Below are positions 26,408-33,436 of a stretch of 33,436 nucleotides of DNA, one piece after another. Position 1 is the first letter of the stretch; each line of letters begins with the position of its first letter. Source of the stretch: Staphylococcus arlettae (lineage in GTDB: Bacteria; Bacillota; Bacilli; Staphylococcales; Staphylococcaceae); the NCBI RefSeq assembly GCF_002902345.1, contig NZ_PPQB01000023.1, positions 32,843 to 66,278 of the forward strand. Reading direction: 5' to 3'. The position numbers were made by a program, and so were the translations under genes. A model generated the notes under the pieces. That model saw only the letters and a list, made by a program, of their open reading frames with translations. It made no database searches and was not told the origin of the DNA.

Positions 26408-26436
26408 TTGAAACTTTACCGTCTGGTTGGTACACT
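26408..26436 (+). promoter_or_regulatory. Promoter of the carnitine operon with a TetR-type operator in the spacer
   Basis: TTGAAA (26408-26413) and TACACT (26431-26436) are spaced by exactly 17 bases. The interval 26417-26432 reads TACCGTCTGGTTGGTA, a dyad with TACC/GGTA ends and 10 of 16 positions symmetric, resembling ACCG/CGGT-rich operators of many TetR-family repressors. A protein bound there would cover the spacer and the start of the -10. The first gene begins 36 bases downstream. Confidence 0.55.
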
Positions 26437-26472
26437 AAAGCATGTGTAAAACATAGCTGGAGGGTGAAAAAT

Positions 26473-27363
26473 ATGAAAAAAGTAATGTTAACAGCAGCAT
26501 TGACAGGTGCTGGAGATACTACAAGTAAAAGTGAATATGTACCTGTCACACCTGAAGAAATTGCAGATTCTGCAATCAAATGTGCGAGAGCTGGAGCGAC
26601 AGTTGCTCACATACATGCACGTGATCCAAAAACAGGTGGTATCAGTCATGATGTCAATTTATTTAAAAAAGCTATTGAGTTAATTCGTCAAGCTGATGAA
26701 GATATTATTATAAATGTAACGTCAGGTGGTGGAGGAGACTTTATCCCTGATTTAAATAACCCTTCTGTAGGTGGACCGGGAACTGATATGCAAACACCGC
26801 AAGAACGTCATCAGCCGGTTGGAGACTTGTTGCCTGAAATGTGTACGTTAGATTGTGGCAGCGTTAATATGGGAGACGATGTTTATTTGAGTCCTGCATC
26901 ATGGTTACGTACGCAAGCTGCTTTAGTAAAAGAAGCGGGTGTAAAACCAGAATTAGAATGCTTTGATAGTGGACATATAAGTTTTGCTAAACAGTTAATA
27001 TCAGAAGGCTTGATAGAAGGCCAACCGCTATTTCAATTTTGTTTAGGAATTCCTTGGGGTGCCGAAAATGATCCTGAAACTATTGAATATTTTAAAACGC
27101 GTTTACCAGAAAATGCAGAATGGTCTGCATTTGGAATAGGTCGTATGCAATTACCTACAGTTGAAGAGGCAGCTAAACGCGGTGGCAACGTTCGTGTAGG
27201 GTTAGAAGATAATTTATATTTATCAAAAGGTGTTAAAGCTACAAATGAACAACTTGTAGCTAAAGCAGTTGAAATATTAAAAGATTTAGGAATTGAACCA
27301 ATGACACCACAAGAGGCGAGAGATAAATATCAATTGAGAAACCCACAAGGAGGCACATTATGA
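26473..27363 (+). CDS. BKACE-family (DUF849) beta-keto acid cleavage enzyme, predicted 3-dehydrocarnitine cleavage
   Basis: This 296-residue (beta-alpha)8 barrel belongs to the beta-keto acid cleavage enzyme family, which uses acetyl-CoA to cleave a beta-keto acid into acetoacetate and a new CoA ester. Zinc ligands match the lysine-fermentation enzyme Kce: His46 and His48 (AHIHARD), with a glutamate at 245 (RVGLEDNLYL). Gly-rich NVTSGGGGDF (81-90) and LDCGSVN (127-133) are active-site loops. Next to an L-carnitine dehydrogenase the likely substrate is 3-dehydrocarnitine, giving betainyl-CoA plus acetoacetate. The ATG at 26473 lies 9 bases after GGAGG; an in-frame GTG at 26464 abuts the ribosome site and is rejected. 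Overlaps the next gene by 4 bases. Confidence 0.88.
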   Translation: MKKVMLTAALTGAGDTTSKSEYVPVTPEEIADSAIKCARAGATVAHIHARDPKTGGISHDVNLFKKAIELIRQADEDIIINVTSGGGGDFIPDLNNPSVGGPGTDMQTPQERHQPVGDLLPEMCTLDCGSVNMGDDVYLSPASWLRTQAALVKEAGVKPELECFDSGHISFAKQLISEGLIEGQPLFQFCLGIPWGAENDPETIEYFKTRLPENAEWSAFGIGRMQLPTVEEAAKRGGNVRVGLEDNLYLSKGVKATNEQLVAKAVEILKDLGIEPMTPQEARDKYQLRNPQGGTL

Positions 27364-28334
27364 AATTTGCAGTAGTAGGAACAGGTGTTATTGGTAGTGG
27401 TTGGATTACACGAATGCTTGCACATGGACACGAAGTCGTAGCGACAGATCCGAGTGAAGGTGCTTATGAACGCATGTTGACACAAGTTAAACAAAATTGG
27501 CCTTATGCAGAATCATTAGGTTTAGCGGAAAATGCGTCATTACAAAATTTAACATTTACGGATAACTTAGCAGAAGCTGTTAAAGATGCAGATCACATTC
27601 AAGAAAATGTACCAGAGATTGAGTCATTGAAAGATAAAGTGTTAACGGAAATTGATTTTTATGCGAAACCAGATGCAACGATAGGTTCTAGTACATCAGG
27701 TATTATGCCTTCAGAATTACAACAAAATTTAACACATCCCGAGCGTTTCATTGTTGCACATCCATTTCATCCAGTATATATTTTGCCTCTTGTCGAAATT
27801 GTTGCAGGTAAGTCTACAAGTGAGGCTACAACGATAGCTGCTGAGCGCATTTATGAAAGTATAGGTATGGATGTCTTGCATGTACGTCATGAAATAGAAG
27901 GGCATATTGCAGATCGTTTAATGGAAGCGTTATGGAGAGAAGCCTTACACATTGTTAATGATGGTATTGCAACTACTGAAGAAGTAGATAAAGCATTTAC
28001 CCATGCAGCTGGCTTACGCTATGCACAATATGGTCCATTTATGACATTCCACCTTGCAGGTGGAGAAGGTGGTATGCGCCACATGTTAAAACAGTTTGGA
28101 CCTGCTTTGAAAAAACCATGGACTAAACTAGAAGCACCAGAATTAACTCAGTCATTATATGATGATGTTGTTGCTGGTTGTGAGGCCACATCACAAGGTA
28201 ATACCATGGCTGAATTAGATATGAAACGTAATGAATTTTTAGTAAAAGTGAAACAATTAGCGCAAGAATATTGGCCAGAAGATACTGCAAGTATGAAAAA
28301 AGGTCAGCAAACGGTGCATGAATATGACAACTAA
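27360..28334 (+). CDS. lcdH: L-carnitine 3-dehydrogenase (3-hydroxyacyl-CoA dehydrogenase fold)
   Basis: This NAD-dependent dehydrogenase is predicted to oxidise L-carnitine to 3-dehydrocarnitine. The 324-residue product has the Rossmann motif VGTGVIGSG (6-14) and Asp30 at the end of the second strand, favouring NAD over NADP. A catalytic His134 lies in VAHPFHPVYILPLVE, and the C-terminal helical domain includes EGHIADRLMEALWREALHIV. The HPFHPVYxLPLVE signature differs from the HFFNPAPxMxLVE form of fatty-acid enzymes and is typical of carnitine dehydrogenases. It overlaps both neighbours, by 4 and 17 bases. The main alternative is a dehydrogenase for another beta-hydroxy acid, which the BKACE and thioesterase genes make less likely. 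Confidence 0.87.
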   Translation: MKFAVVGTGVIGSGWITRMLAHGHEVVATDPSEGAYERMLTQVKQNWPYAESLGLAENASLQNLTFTDNLAEAVKDADHIQENVPEIESLKDKVLTEIDFYAKPDATIGSSTSGIMPSELQQNLTHPERFIVAHPFHPVYILPLVEIVAGKSTSEATTIAAERIYESIGMDVLHVRHEIEGHIADRLMEALWREALHIVNDGIATTEEVDKAFTHAAGLRYAQYGPFMTFHLAGGEGGMRHMLKQFGPALKKPWTKLEAPELTQSLYDDVVAGCEATSQGNTMAELDMKRNEFLVKVKQLAQEYWPEDTASMKKGQQTVHEYDN

Positions 28335-28797
28335 AAAATTCAACTACCAAACTGTAGTTAAGCCAGAGTGGGTAGATCACAATAATCATATGAATGATGC
28401 AGAATATAATCGTGTGTTTAGTGATGCTACAGATGCGTGGCTAGCACAATTAGGTTTAAATGAACAAACGATTAATGAACTCAAATATACAATTTTCACT
28501 TTAGAAAATCATGTTTTGTATTTAAAAGAAATTAAGGTCAATCAACGTATCCAGTGTGAAGTGACAGTAATCGATTATGATACAAAACGTATACATGTTT
28601 TTATGAATTTGTATGATGAGGCTTGTAATAAATGCGCTACATATGAAGTGATGTTGATGGGAATTGCAACGGAAACAACGAAACCGGCACCATTTCCAGA
28701 AGAATTTAAAAGTGCGCTAGAGGCTTACGCCATAATAGCTACAGAAGATATAAAACCGCGAGAACTGGGGCATAAAATTGAAATAAAACGCAAATAA
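28318..28797 (+). CDS. Hotdog-fold thioesterase, predicted betainyl-CoA thioesterase
   Basis: This 159-residue single-domain hotdog protein of the 4-hydroxybenzoyl-CoA thioesterase type has its catalytic acidic motif near the N-terminus (KPEWVDHNNHMNDAEYNRVF, Asp at about residue 20). In this operon the expected reaction is hydrolysis of betainyl-CoA to glycine betaine and CoA. A second ATG at 28324 is equally possible and has a GGTG 7 bases upstream; the difference is two residues. The start lies inside the dehydrogenase gene, so translation is coupled. Some bacterial carnitine dehydrogenases carry this thioesterase as a fused C-terminal domain; here it is separate. No clear terminator immediately follows the stop codon. 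Confidence 0.82.
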   Translation: MNMTTKKFNYQTVVKPEWVDHNNHMNDAEYNRVFSDATDAWLAQLGLNEQTINELKYTIFTLENHVLYLKEIKVNQRIQCEVTVIDYDTKRIHVFMNLYDEACNKCATYEVMLMGIATETTKPAPFPEEFKSALEAYAIIATEDIKPRELGHKIEIKRK

Positions 28798-28861
28798 CGC
28801 TATGATATATCATGTCTTGAGTTTAGAAAGTTTTAACATTTAAAAGTTGATAATTATTTGA

Positions 28862-28930
28862 GAGGTAGCCTGGAAGTTAATATATTTTAAATAATATGAG
28901 GATATTCAAGTGTAGTAATATAGCTACCTC
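28862..28930. other. Distant inverted repeat in the thioesterase-opuCA gap
   Basis: GAGGTAGC (28862-28869) and GCTACCTC (28923-28930) are perfect inverse copies separated by 53 AT-rich bases. A 12-base palindrome ATGATATATCAT lies at 28802-28813, just after the thioesterase gene. The gap holds no credible coding frame. The repeat may fold into the base of a structured RNA, but no known riboswitch consensus is recognised. Confidence 0.4.
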
Positions 28931-28931
28931 C

Positions 28932-29008
28932 GTGATAATGCAAATGAGTATGTGCATTGGTCATCTCAACTGTATAAAAAATGAGAGAGTCATTTGTATC
29001 ATGTTTTT
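28932..29008 (+). terminator. Long hairpin with T-run between carnitine genes and opuCA (terminator or attenuator)
   Basis: GTGATA plus CAAATGA (28932-28937, 28941-28947) pair with TCATTTG plus TATCAT (28990-29002) around a 3-base bulge, with an inner TCTCA/TGAGA stem (28964-28968, 28982-28986), and five T follow (29004-29008). Part of the right arm (AGAGTCAT, 28986-28993) can instead pair with ATGACTCT at 29040-29047, so two structures exclude each other. It could be the terminator of the carnitine operon or a regulated leader for opuC. Confidence 0.4.
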
Positions 29009-29065
29009 ACTTATTTTTTAATTTGTATGACATCTACTGATGACTCTTGTTTATTAAGGGACAAA

Positions 29066-29071
29066 TATAAT
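29066..29071 (+). promoter_or_regulatory. Candidate -10 element of opuCABCD
   Basis: A perfect TATAAT lies 19 bases before the opuCA ATG. No good -35 hexamer is found 16-18 bases upstream, so the promoter may be activator-dependent or this may be chance in AT-rich DNA. Confidence 0.35.
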
Positions 29072-29090
29072 AACAGAAAGGAATTCGGAA

Positions 29091-30272
29091 ATGTTAAGTA
29101 TAAAAAACTTATCAAAAGTTTATCCTGGCGGTAAGAAAGCAGTAAATAAAATTTCTTTAGAAATAGAGTCAGGGGAGTTTATTGCATTTATTGGAACAAG
29201 TGGGAGTGGTAAAACAACTGCACTAAGAATGATTAATAGAATGATTGAATCGACAGAAGGTCAAATTACTATAAATGGCAAAGATGCGAGTAAAATGAAT
29301 CCAGTAGAACTACGACGTAAAATTGGATATGTTATTCAACAAATTGGTCTTATGCCACACATGACCATTAAAGAAAATATTGTCTTAGTTCCTAAATTAT
29401 TAAAATGGTCACAAGAAAAGAAAGATGCTAAAGCTAAAGAGTTAATTAAGTTAGTAGATTTACCGGAGTCATTTTTAGAGCGTTATCCTTCAGAATTATC
29501 AGGCGGTCAGCAACAACGTATAGGTGTTGTACGTGCTTTGGCTGCGGAGCAAGATGTAATTTTAATGGATGAGCCTTTTGGTGCGCTAGATCCGATTACG
29601 CGAGATACGCTACAAGACTTAGTAAAAGAATTGCAACAAAAATTAGGGAAAACATTTATCTTTGTCACACATGATATGGATGAAGCCATAAAATTAGCAG
29701 ATAAAATATGTATTATGTCACATGGTGAAGTCATCCAGTATGATACACCGGATAATATTTTACGCTATCCTGCAAACGATTTCGTACGAGAATTTATTGG
29801 TCAGAATAGATTGATTCAAGATCGACCAAATATGAAATCAGTGGAAGACGCTATGATTAAACCTGTGACTGTACATGCTGATCAAACGCTTAATGATGCT
29901 GTAGATATTATGAGAACACGTAGAGTAGATACCATTTTTGTAGTCGGGGAAAATCATCGATTATTAGGTTATTTAGATATAGAAGATATTAATCAAGGAT
30001 TACGACAGAAGAAAGAATTGATTGATATGATGCAACGGGATATTTATCGTGTGCGTATCGACAGTAAATTACAGGATTCAGTGCGTACAATATTAAAACG
30101 TAATGTGCGTAATGTGCCTGTGGTAGATAGTGATGACCAAACGTTAATAGGTCTTGTTACTAGAGCTAACTTAGTAGATATCGTTTATGACAGCATTTGG
30201 GGAGATATGGAAGAACCTGAGGAAAACAATGCTATTATTGAGCCTGTTGACTTAGGAGCTGATAACAAATGA
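29091..30272 (+). CDS. opuCA: OpuCA, glycine betaine/carnitine/choline ABC transporter ATP-binding protein
   Basis: This is the ATPase of the OpuC osmolyte importer. The 393-residue product has Walker A GTSGSGKTT (35-43), signature LSGGQQQR (136-143), Walker B ILMDEPFGALD (157-167) and the H-loop FVTHDMDEA (191-199). Two CBS domains follow (about 252-304 and 311-366), which in OpuA/OpuC systems sense ionic strength or cyclic di-AMP, then an acidic tail. ATG follows AAAGGA by 8 bases. It overlaps opuCB by 4 bases. OpuC in Gram-positive bacteria takes up carnitine, choline and glycine betaine under osmotic stress, which links it to the carnitine genes upstream. Confidence 0.95.
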   Translation: MLSIKNLSKVYPGGKKAVNKISLEIESGEFIAFIGTSGSGKTTALRMINRMIESTEGQITINGKDASKMNPVELRRKIGYVIQQIGLMPHMTIKENIVLVPKLLKWSQEKKDAKAKELIKLVDLPESFLERYPSELSGGQQQRIGVVRALAAEQDVILMDEPFGALDPITRDTLQDLVKELQQKLGKTFIFVTHDMDEAIKLADKICIMSHGEVIQYDTPDNILRYPANDFVREFIGQNRLIQDRPNMKSVEDAMIKPVTVHADQTLNDAVDIMRTRRVDTIFVVGENHRLLGYLDIEDINQGLRQKKELIDMMQRDIYRVRIDSKLQDSVRTILKRNVRNVPVVDSDDQTLIGLVTRANLVDIVYDSIWGDMEEPEENNAIIEPVDLGADNK

Positions 30273-30904
30273 TAGATTTTTTAATAAATAATTGGAGTGA
30301 ACTTGTTACAAAGACAGGTGAACATTTTTATATATCTATTGTAGCTTTGTTAATAGCGGTCGTTGTTGCTGTACCTATTGGTATCTTTTTATCTAAATTA
30401 AAACGCACTTCAAATTTCGTATTAATGATTGCTGGAGTATTACAAACTATACCTACGTTAGCAGTATTAGCTATTATGATTCCGATTTTTGGTGTAGGGA
30501 AGACTCCGGCTATCGTAGCGTTATTTATCTATGTATTATTGCCAATTTTAAATAATACTGTATTAGGTGTGCAAAATATAGATAAGAATATTAAAGAAGC
30601 GGGAACGAGTATGGGAATGACGCGCTTCCAATTGATGAAAGATGTTGAGTTACCTTTAGCTTTACCGTTAATTTTAGGTGGTATTAGACTGTCAGCAGTT
30701 TATGTTATTAGTTGGGCAACGTTAGCTAGTTATGTTGGTGCAGGTGGACTAGGAGACTTTGTTTTTAATGGTTTAAACACATATGATCCATTAATGATTG
30801 TTAGTGCAGCAATCTTAGTAACACTCTTAGCACTTATAGTAGACTTTATATTATCGTTAGTTGAAAAATGGGCAGTACCAAAAGGGTTAAAGGTTTCTAG
30901 ATAA
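30269..30904 (+). CDS. opuCB: OpuCB, osmolyte ABC transporter permease
   Basis: This is a 211-residue inner permease subunit with about six hydrophobic helices. The EAA loop that contacts the ATPase is DKNIKEAGTSMGMTRFQLMKDVELPLALP (about 108-136). It begins within the opuCA stop codon (ATGA). It pairs with the homologous OpuCD encoded after the binding protein to form the membrane channel. Confidence 0.94.
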   Translation: MIDFLINNWSELVTKTGEHFYISIVALLIAVVVAVPIGIFLSKLKRTSNFVLMIAGVLQTIPTLAVLAIMIPIFGVGKTPAIVALFIYVLLPILNNTVLGVQNIDKNIKEAGTSMGMTRFQLMKDVELPLALPLILGGIRLSAVYVISWATLASYVGAGGLGDFVFNGLNTYDPLMIVSAAILVTLLALIVDFILSLVEKWAVPKGLKVSR

Positions 30905-30920
30905 GGAGAGAATAAACAAA

Positions 30921-31862
30921 ATGAAATACTTGAAAAGAAAGTTATTAATTCTTGTAGCTTGTTTGGTGCTCTTATCTGGATGTAGTTTGCCAGGTTTAGG
31001 TGGCGGTAAGTCCAACAGTGACGTTAAGATTACAGCACTAGCTACGAGTGAATCACAAATAATTTCACATATAGTGAGATTGTTAATTGAGCATGATACG
31101 AATGGAAAAATTAAACCTACATTAATAAATAATTTAGGATCTAGTACGATTCAACATAATGCATTGGTAAATGGTGATGCGAATATATCTGGGGCACGTT
31201 ATACAGGAACAGAGTTAACGGGTGCACTTAAAGAAGATCCTATTAAAAATCCAGATAAAGCTATGCAAGCGACACAAGAAGGCTTCCAAAAACAATTTGA
31301 TCAAACATTTTTTGATTCATATGGCTTTGATAATACTTATGCTTTAATGGTGACTAAAGAAACTGCTGAAAAATATAATTTAGAAACAGTATCAGATTTG
31401 AAAAAACATAGTGATAAATTACGTTTAGGTGTCGATAGTTCATGGTTGAAACGTAAAGGTGATGGTTATCCTGCATTTGCAAAAGAATATGGTATTGAAT
31501 TTAATAATATTAGACCAATGCAAATAGGTTTAGTATATGATGCGTTAGATTCTAACAGATTAGACGTAGCAGTAGGATATTCAACAGATGGACGTGTTGC
31601 AGCCTATGACTTAAAAGTATTAAAAGATGATCGACGCTTTTTCCCACCATATGATGCAAGTAGTGTTATGAAAAATGATTTACTGAAAAAATATCCTGAA
31701 TTAAAACCTACTATGCAAAAATTAGAAGGAAAAATTTCGACAACTAAAATGCAAGAGTTGAATTACAAAGCAGATGGTCAAGGTCAAGAACCTGCAGTTG
31801 TAGCGGAAGAATTCTTGAAGGAACATAATTATTTTGAAAATGATAAGAAAGGTGGTAAATAG
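30921..31862 (+). CDS. opuCC: OpuCC, osmolyte-binding lipoprotein
   Basis: This is the substrate-binding protein of OpuC, anchored outside the membrane as a lipoprotein. The 313-residue precursor has a positively charged start, a hydrophobic core and the lipobox LLSGC with Cys21 as the lipidated residue, followed by a Gly-rich linker. The mature part is of the OpuAC/ProX type II fold, with TALATSESQIISHIVRLLIE near the start, DNTYALMVTKE and the Tyr/Asp-containing GYSTDGRVAAYDL in the second lobe. Quaternary-amine ligands are held in an aromatic cage in this family. AAGGAG lies 12 bases before the ATG. Confidence 0.94.
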   Translation: MKYLKRKLLILVACLVLLSGCSLPGLGGGKSNSDVKITALATSESQIISHIVRLLIEHDTNGKIKPTLINNLGSSTIQHNALVNGDANISGARYTGTELTGALKEDPIKNPDKAMQATQEGFQKQFDQTFFDSYGFDNTYALMVTKETAEKYNLETVSDLKKHSDKLRLGVDSSWLKRKGDGYPAFAKEYGIEFNNIRPMQIGLVYDALDSNRLDVAVGYSTDGRVAAYDLKVLKDDRRFFPPYDASSVMKNDLLKKYPELKPTMQKLEGKISTTKMQELNYKADGQGQEPAVVAEEFLKEHNYFENDKKGGK

Positions 31863-31864
31863 TC

Positions 31865-32560
31865 ATGAGCGGCAATTTAATCCAACAGTTAATTGAATAT
31901 TATTCTGTCAATTTTGGTTACTTATGGGAATTATTTATTAAGCATTTATTGATGTCTGTTTATGGTGTCATATTTGCTGCTATCGTTGGAATACCGATAG
32001 GGATATTCATTGCACGTTATAGCAAGTTATCATGGCTGATTATATCCATCGCCAACATTATTCAAACAGTACCAGTTATTGCAATGTTAGCCATTTTGAT
32101 GTTAGTCATGGGTCTAGGCCCTACAACGGTAGTTGTGACAGTATTTTTATATGCGTTACTACCAATTATAAAAAATACTTTCACTGGTATTAGTAATGTC
32201 GATGGTAATATAAAAGATGCCGGTAAAGGAATGGGAATGACTCGTAACCAAGTATTACGTATGATTGAACTACCTTTATCTTTATCTGTAATTTTGGGTG
32301 GTTTACGTATTGCTTTAGTTGTAGCGATAGGTGTCGTTGCAGTAGGCTCATTTATTGGCGCCCCAACATTAGGAGATATTGTAATAAGAGGTACTAATGC
32401 AACAGATGGTACTACGTTTATATTGGCAGGAGCGATTCCAATTGCGTTTATTGCAATTATAATAGACGTTGTCTTACGATTATTGGAAAAACGCTTAGAT
32501 CCGTCGAATAGAAAACATAAATTGAAGGATAGTAATCCATTACAAGATGCAAACGCATAG
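31865..32560 (+). CDS. opuCD: OpuCD, osmolyte ABC transporter permease
   Basis: This 231-residue second permease has about six hydrophobic helices and an EAA loop DGNIKDAGKGMGMTRNQVLRMIELPLSLS. It is a paralogue of OpuCB, with the same GAPTLGDIV/GAGGLGDFV motif after the loop. It starts two bases after the opuCC stop codon, so the two are coupled. The C-terminal tail is charged (RKHKLKDSN). Confidence 0.94.
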   Translation: MSGNLIQQLIEYYSVNFGYLWELFIKHLLMSVYGVIFAAIVGIPIGIFIARYSKLSWLIISIANIIQTVPVIAMLAILMLVMGLGPTTVVVTVFLYALLPIIKNTFTGISNVDGNIKDAGKGMGMTRNQVLRMIELPLSLSVILGGLRIALVVAIGVVAVGSFIGAPTLGDIVIRGTNATDGTTFILAGAIPIAFIAIIIDVVLRLLEKRLDPSNRKHKLKDSNPLQDANA

Positions 32561-32572
32561 AGAGGTGTTATT

Positions 32573-33334
32573 ATGGCTGTCATGACATTGAATTATCAAT
32601 CGACAACTATTGGAATGCAACAAAATTTAACTGTGATTTTACCAGAGGACGCAAGCTATTTTGACACGCAAGAACCTGTAAAACGACTACCATCGTTATT
32701 ACTCTTGCATGGTTTATCTAGCGATGAAACTTCGTATGTACGTTATACCAGTATTGAAAGATATGCGAATGAACATCAATTAGCAATTATTATGCCACGC
32801 GCAGATCATAGTGCATATAGCAATATGGCAGCAGGTCATAAATATTATGATTATATATTGGAAGTACATGATTACGTACATCAAATTTTACCTCTCTCTA
32901 AAAAACGAGAAGATAATTTTATCGCCGGTCATTCAATGGGAGGTTATGGCACAATCAAGTTTGCCCTTACTCAAGGTGAACGTTTCGCCAAAGCAGCCCC
33001 ATTATCAGCTGTATTTACGGTTCAACATTTACTGGAAATAGATTGGTATGATTTTTCTAGTACAGCTATAATAGGTAGCAATGATGATGTAGTCGGTAGT
33101 GATTTAGATGTATACTATTTAGTTGATAATGCACTAGAACAAGGACATCCAATACCAGAGTTATTAATAATGTGTGGTACAGAAGATGCGTTATATGATG
33201 ATAATATAAAATTTATTAATTATTTAACTGAGTATGGGGTTGATCACCAGTTTGAAAGTGGTAAAGGGGAACATGATTATGCCTATTGGGATAGCGCAAT
33301 AAAGCGTGTTATCGAGTGGTGTATGGTTAAGTAA
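32573..33334 (+). CDS. fphF: FphF-type serine hydrolase (esterase D / S-formylglutathione hydrolase family)
   Basis: This is a 253-residue alpha/beta hydrolase. The nucleophile is Ser121 in GHSMGGYG (119-126), the acid Asp205 in CGTEDALY and the base His234 in GEHDYAYW; these numbers equal those of S. aureus FphF, a fluorophosphonate-binding esterase for short acyl esters. The oxyanion region LLLLHGLSSDE (42-52) is conserved. There is no signal peptide, so it is cytoplasmic. It begins 12 bases after opuCD with a GAGAGGTG ribosome site and no terminator between, so it is probably the last gene of the opuC transcript. Its physiological substrate is unknown. Confidence 0.92.
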   Translation: MAVMTLNYQSTTIGMQQNLTVILPEDASYFDTQEPVKRLPSLLLLHGLSSDETSYVRYTSIERYANEHQLAIIMPRADHSAYSNMAAGHKYYDYILEVHDYVHQILPLSKKREDNFIAGHSMGGYGTIKFALTQGERFAKAAPLSAVFTVQHLLEIDWYDFSSTAIIGSNDDVVGSDLDVYYLVDNALEQGHPIPELLIMCGTEDALYDDNIKFINYLTEYGVDHQFESGKGEHDYAYWDSAIKRVIEWCMVK

Positions 33335-33336
33335 AA

Positions 33337-33436
33337 GGGAGTGGGACAGAAATCTGATTTTGAAAAAATGATTTCGTCGTCTCACCCCGGCAAGGATGAC
33401 TAGCGTTGAAAAAAGCTTGGTTTAAAGCGCATTTTC
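33337..33436 (+). repeat. Intergenic hairpin repeat, copy 3 (inverted relative to copies 1 and 2)
   Basis: It starts 3 bases after the fphF stop codon with GGGAGTGGGACAG and runs off the window. Against the reverse complement of copy 2 I count 8 differences in 99 bases. The GTGGGA/TCTCAC hairpin carries a mismatch at one position. Read from the gene end, its orientation is the same as that of the copy after hisIE. Confidence 0.8.

Noticed and set aside
32062..32583. 173-codon minus-strand frame opposite opuCD
   Set aside because: It is antisense to a clear permease; the long frame follows from the codon bias of a hydrophobic gene, and there is no start site signal.

Overview
The window looks like chromosomal DNA of a low-GC Gram-positive bacterium, most likely a Staphylococcus of the S. 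saprophyticus group. The reasons are the AT-rich base composition, strong AGGAGG-type ribosome binding sites, a his operon with hisZ and fused hisIE in staphylococcal order, an OpuCABCD carnitine/choline transporter, an esterase whose residue numbering matches S. aureus FphF (Ser121/Asp205/His234), and a D-serine dehydratase gene, a trait linked to S. saprophyticus among staphylococci. The species call is inference. I see no tRNA, rRNA, CRISPR array, insertion sequence, prophage or plasmid gene.

Layout. Positions 1-481 hold the 3' end of an unknown gene, its terminator and two tandem copies of an intergenic hairpin repeat. Positions 482-7394 (minus strand) are a complete histidine operon hisZGDCBHAF(IE) with overlapping genes, preceded by a large perfect palindrome containing a CodY-box-like core. 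Positions 7616-12811 (minus) carry dsdA (D-serine dehydratase), ppk (polyphosphate kinase) and ppx (exopolyphosphatase). Positions 12931-16049 are a divergent pair, an AbgT-family transporter and an M20/AbgB-type amidohydrolase, with another CodY-like box between them. Positions 16187-19589 hold an M42 aminopeptidase, a cytoplasmic DsbA-like protein and a membrane-anchored FMN glutamate-synthase-like protein, separated by strong hairpin terminators. Positions 19787-24986 carry a CPBP membrane protease homologue, a FetAB-type two-gene ABC transporter, an MFS exporter and an APC amino-acid permease.

Positions 25164-33334 are the most interesting part. A YdeI/DUF1801-type gene and a TetR-family regulator precede a tightly overlapping three-gene operon: a BKACE-family beta-keto acid cleavage enzyme, an L-carnitine dehydrogenase-like protein and a hotdog thioesterase. 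These three activities together would convert L-carnitine through 3-dehydrocarnitine and betainyl-CoA to glycine betaine. Immediately downstream is opuCABCD, the osmolyte importer able to bring carnitine in, followed by the esterase gene fphF. The arrangement suggests a carnitine uptake and conversion module whose end product is itself an osmoprotectant. A TetR-type operator appears to lie in the -35/-10 spacer of the catabolic promoter.

The repeat found at the left edge reappears in opposite orientation at the right edge (33337-33436). In both places it lies a few bases after the stop codon of a gene and in the same orientation relative to that gene. All functional calls come from reading the translated sequences; no database search was run.
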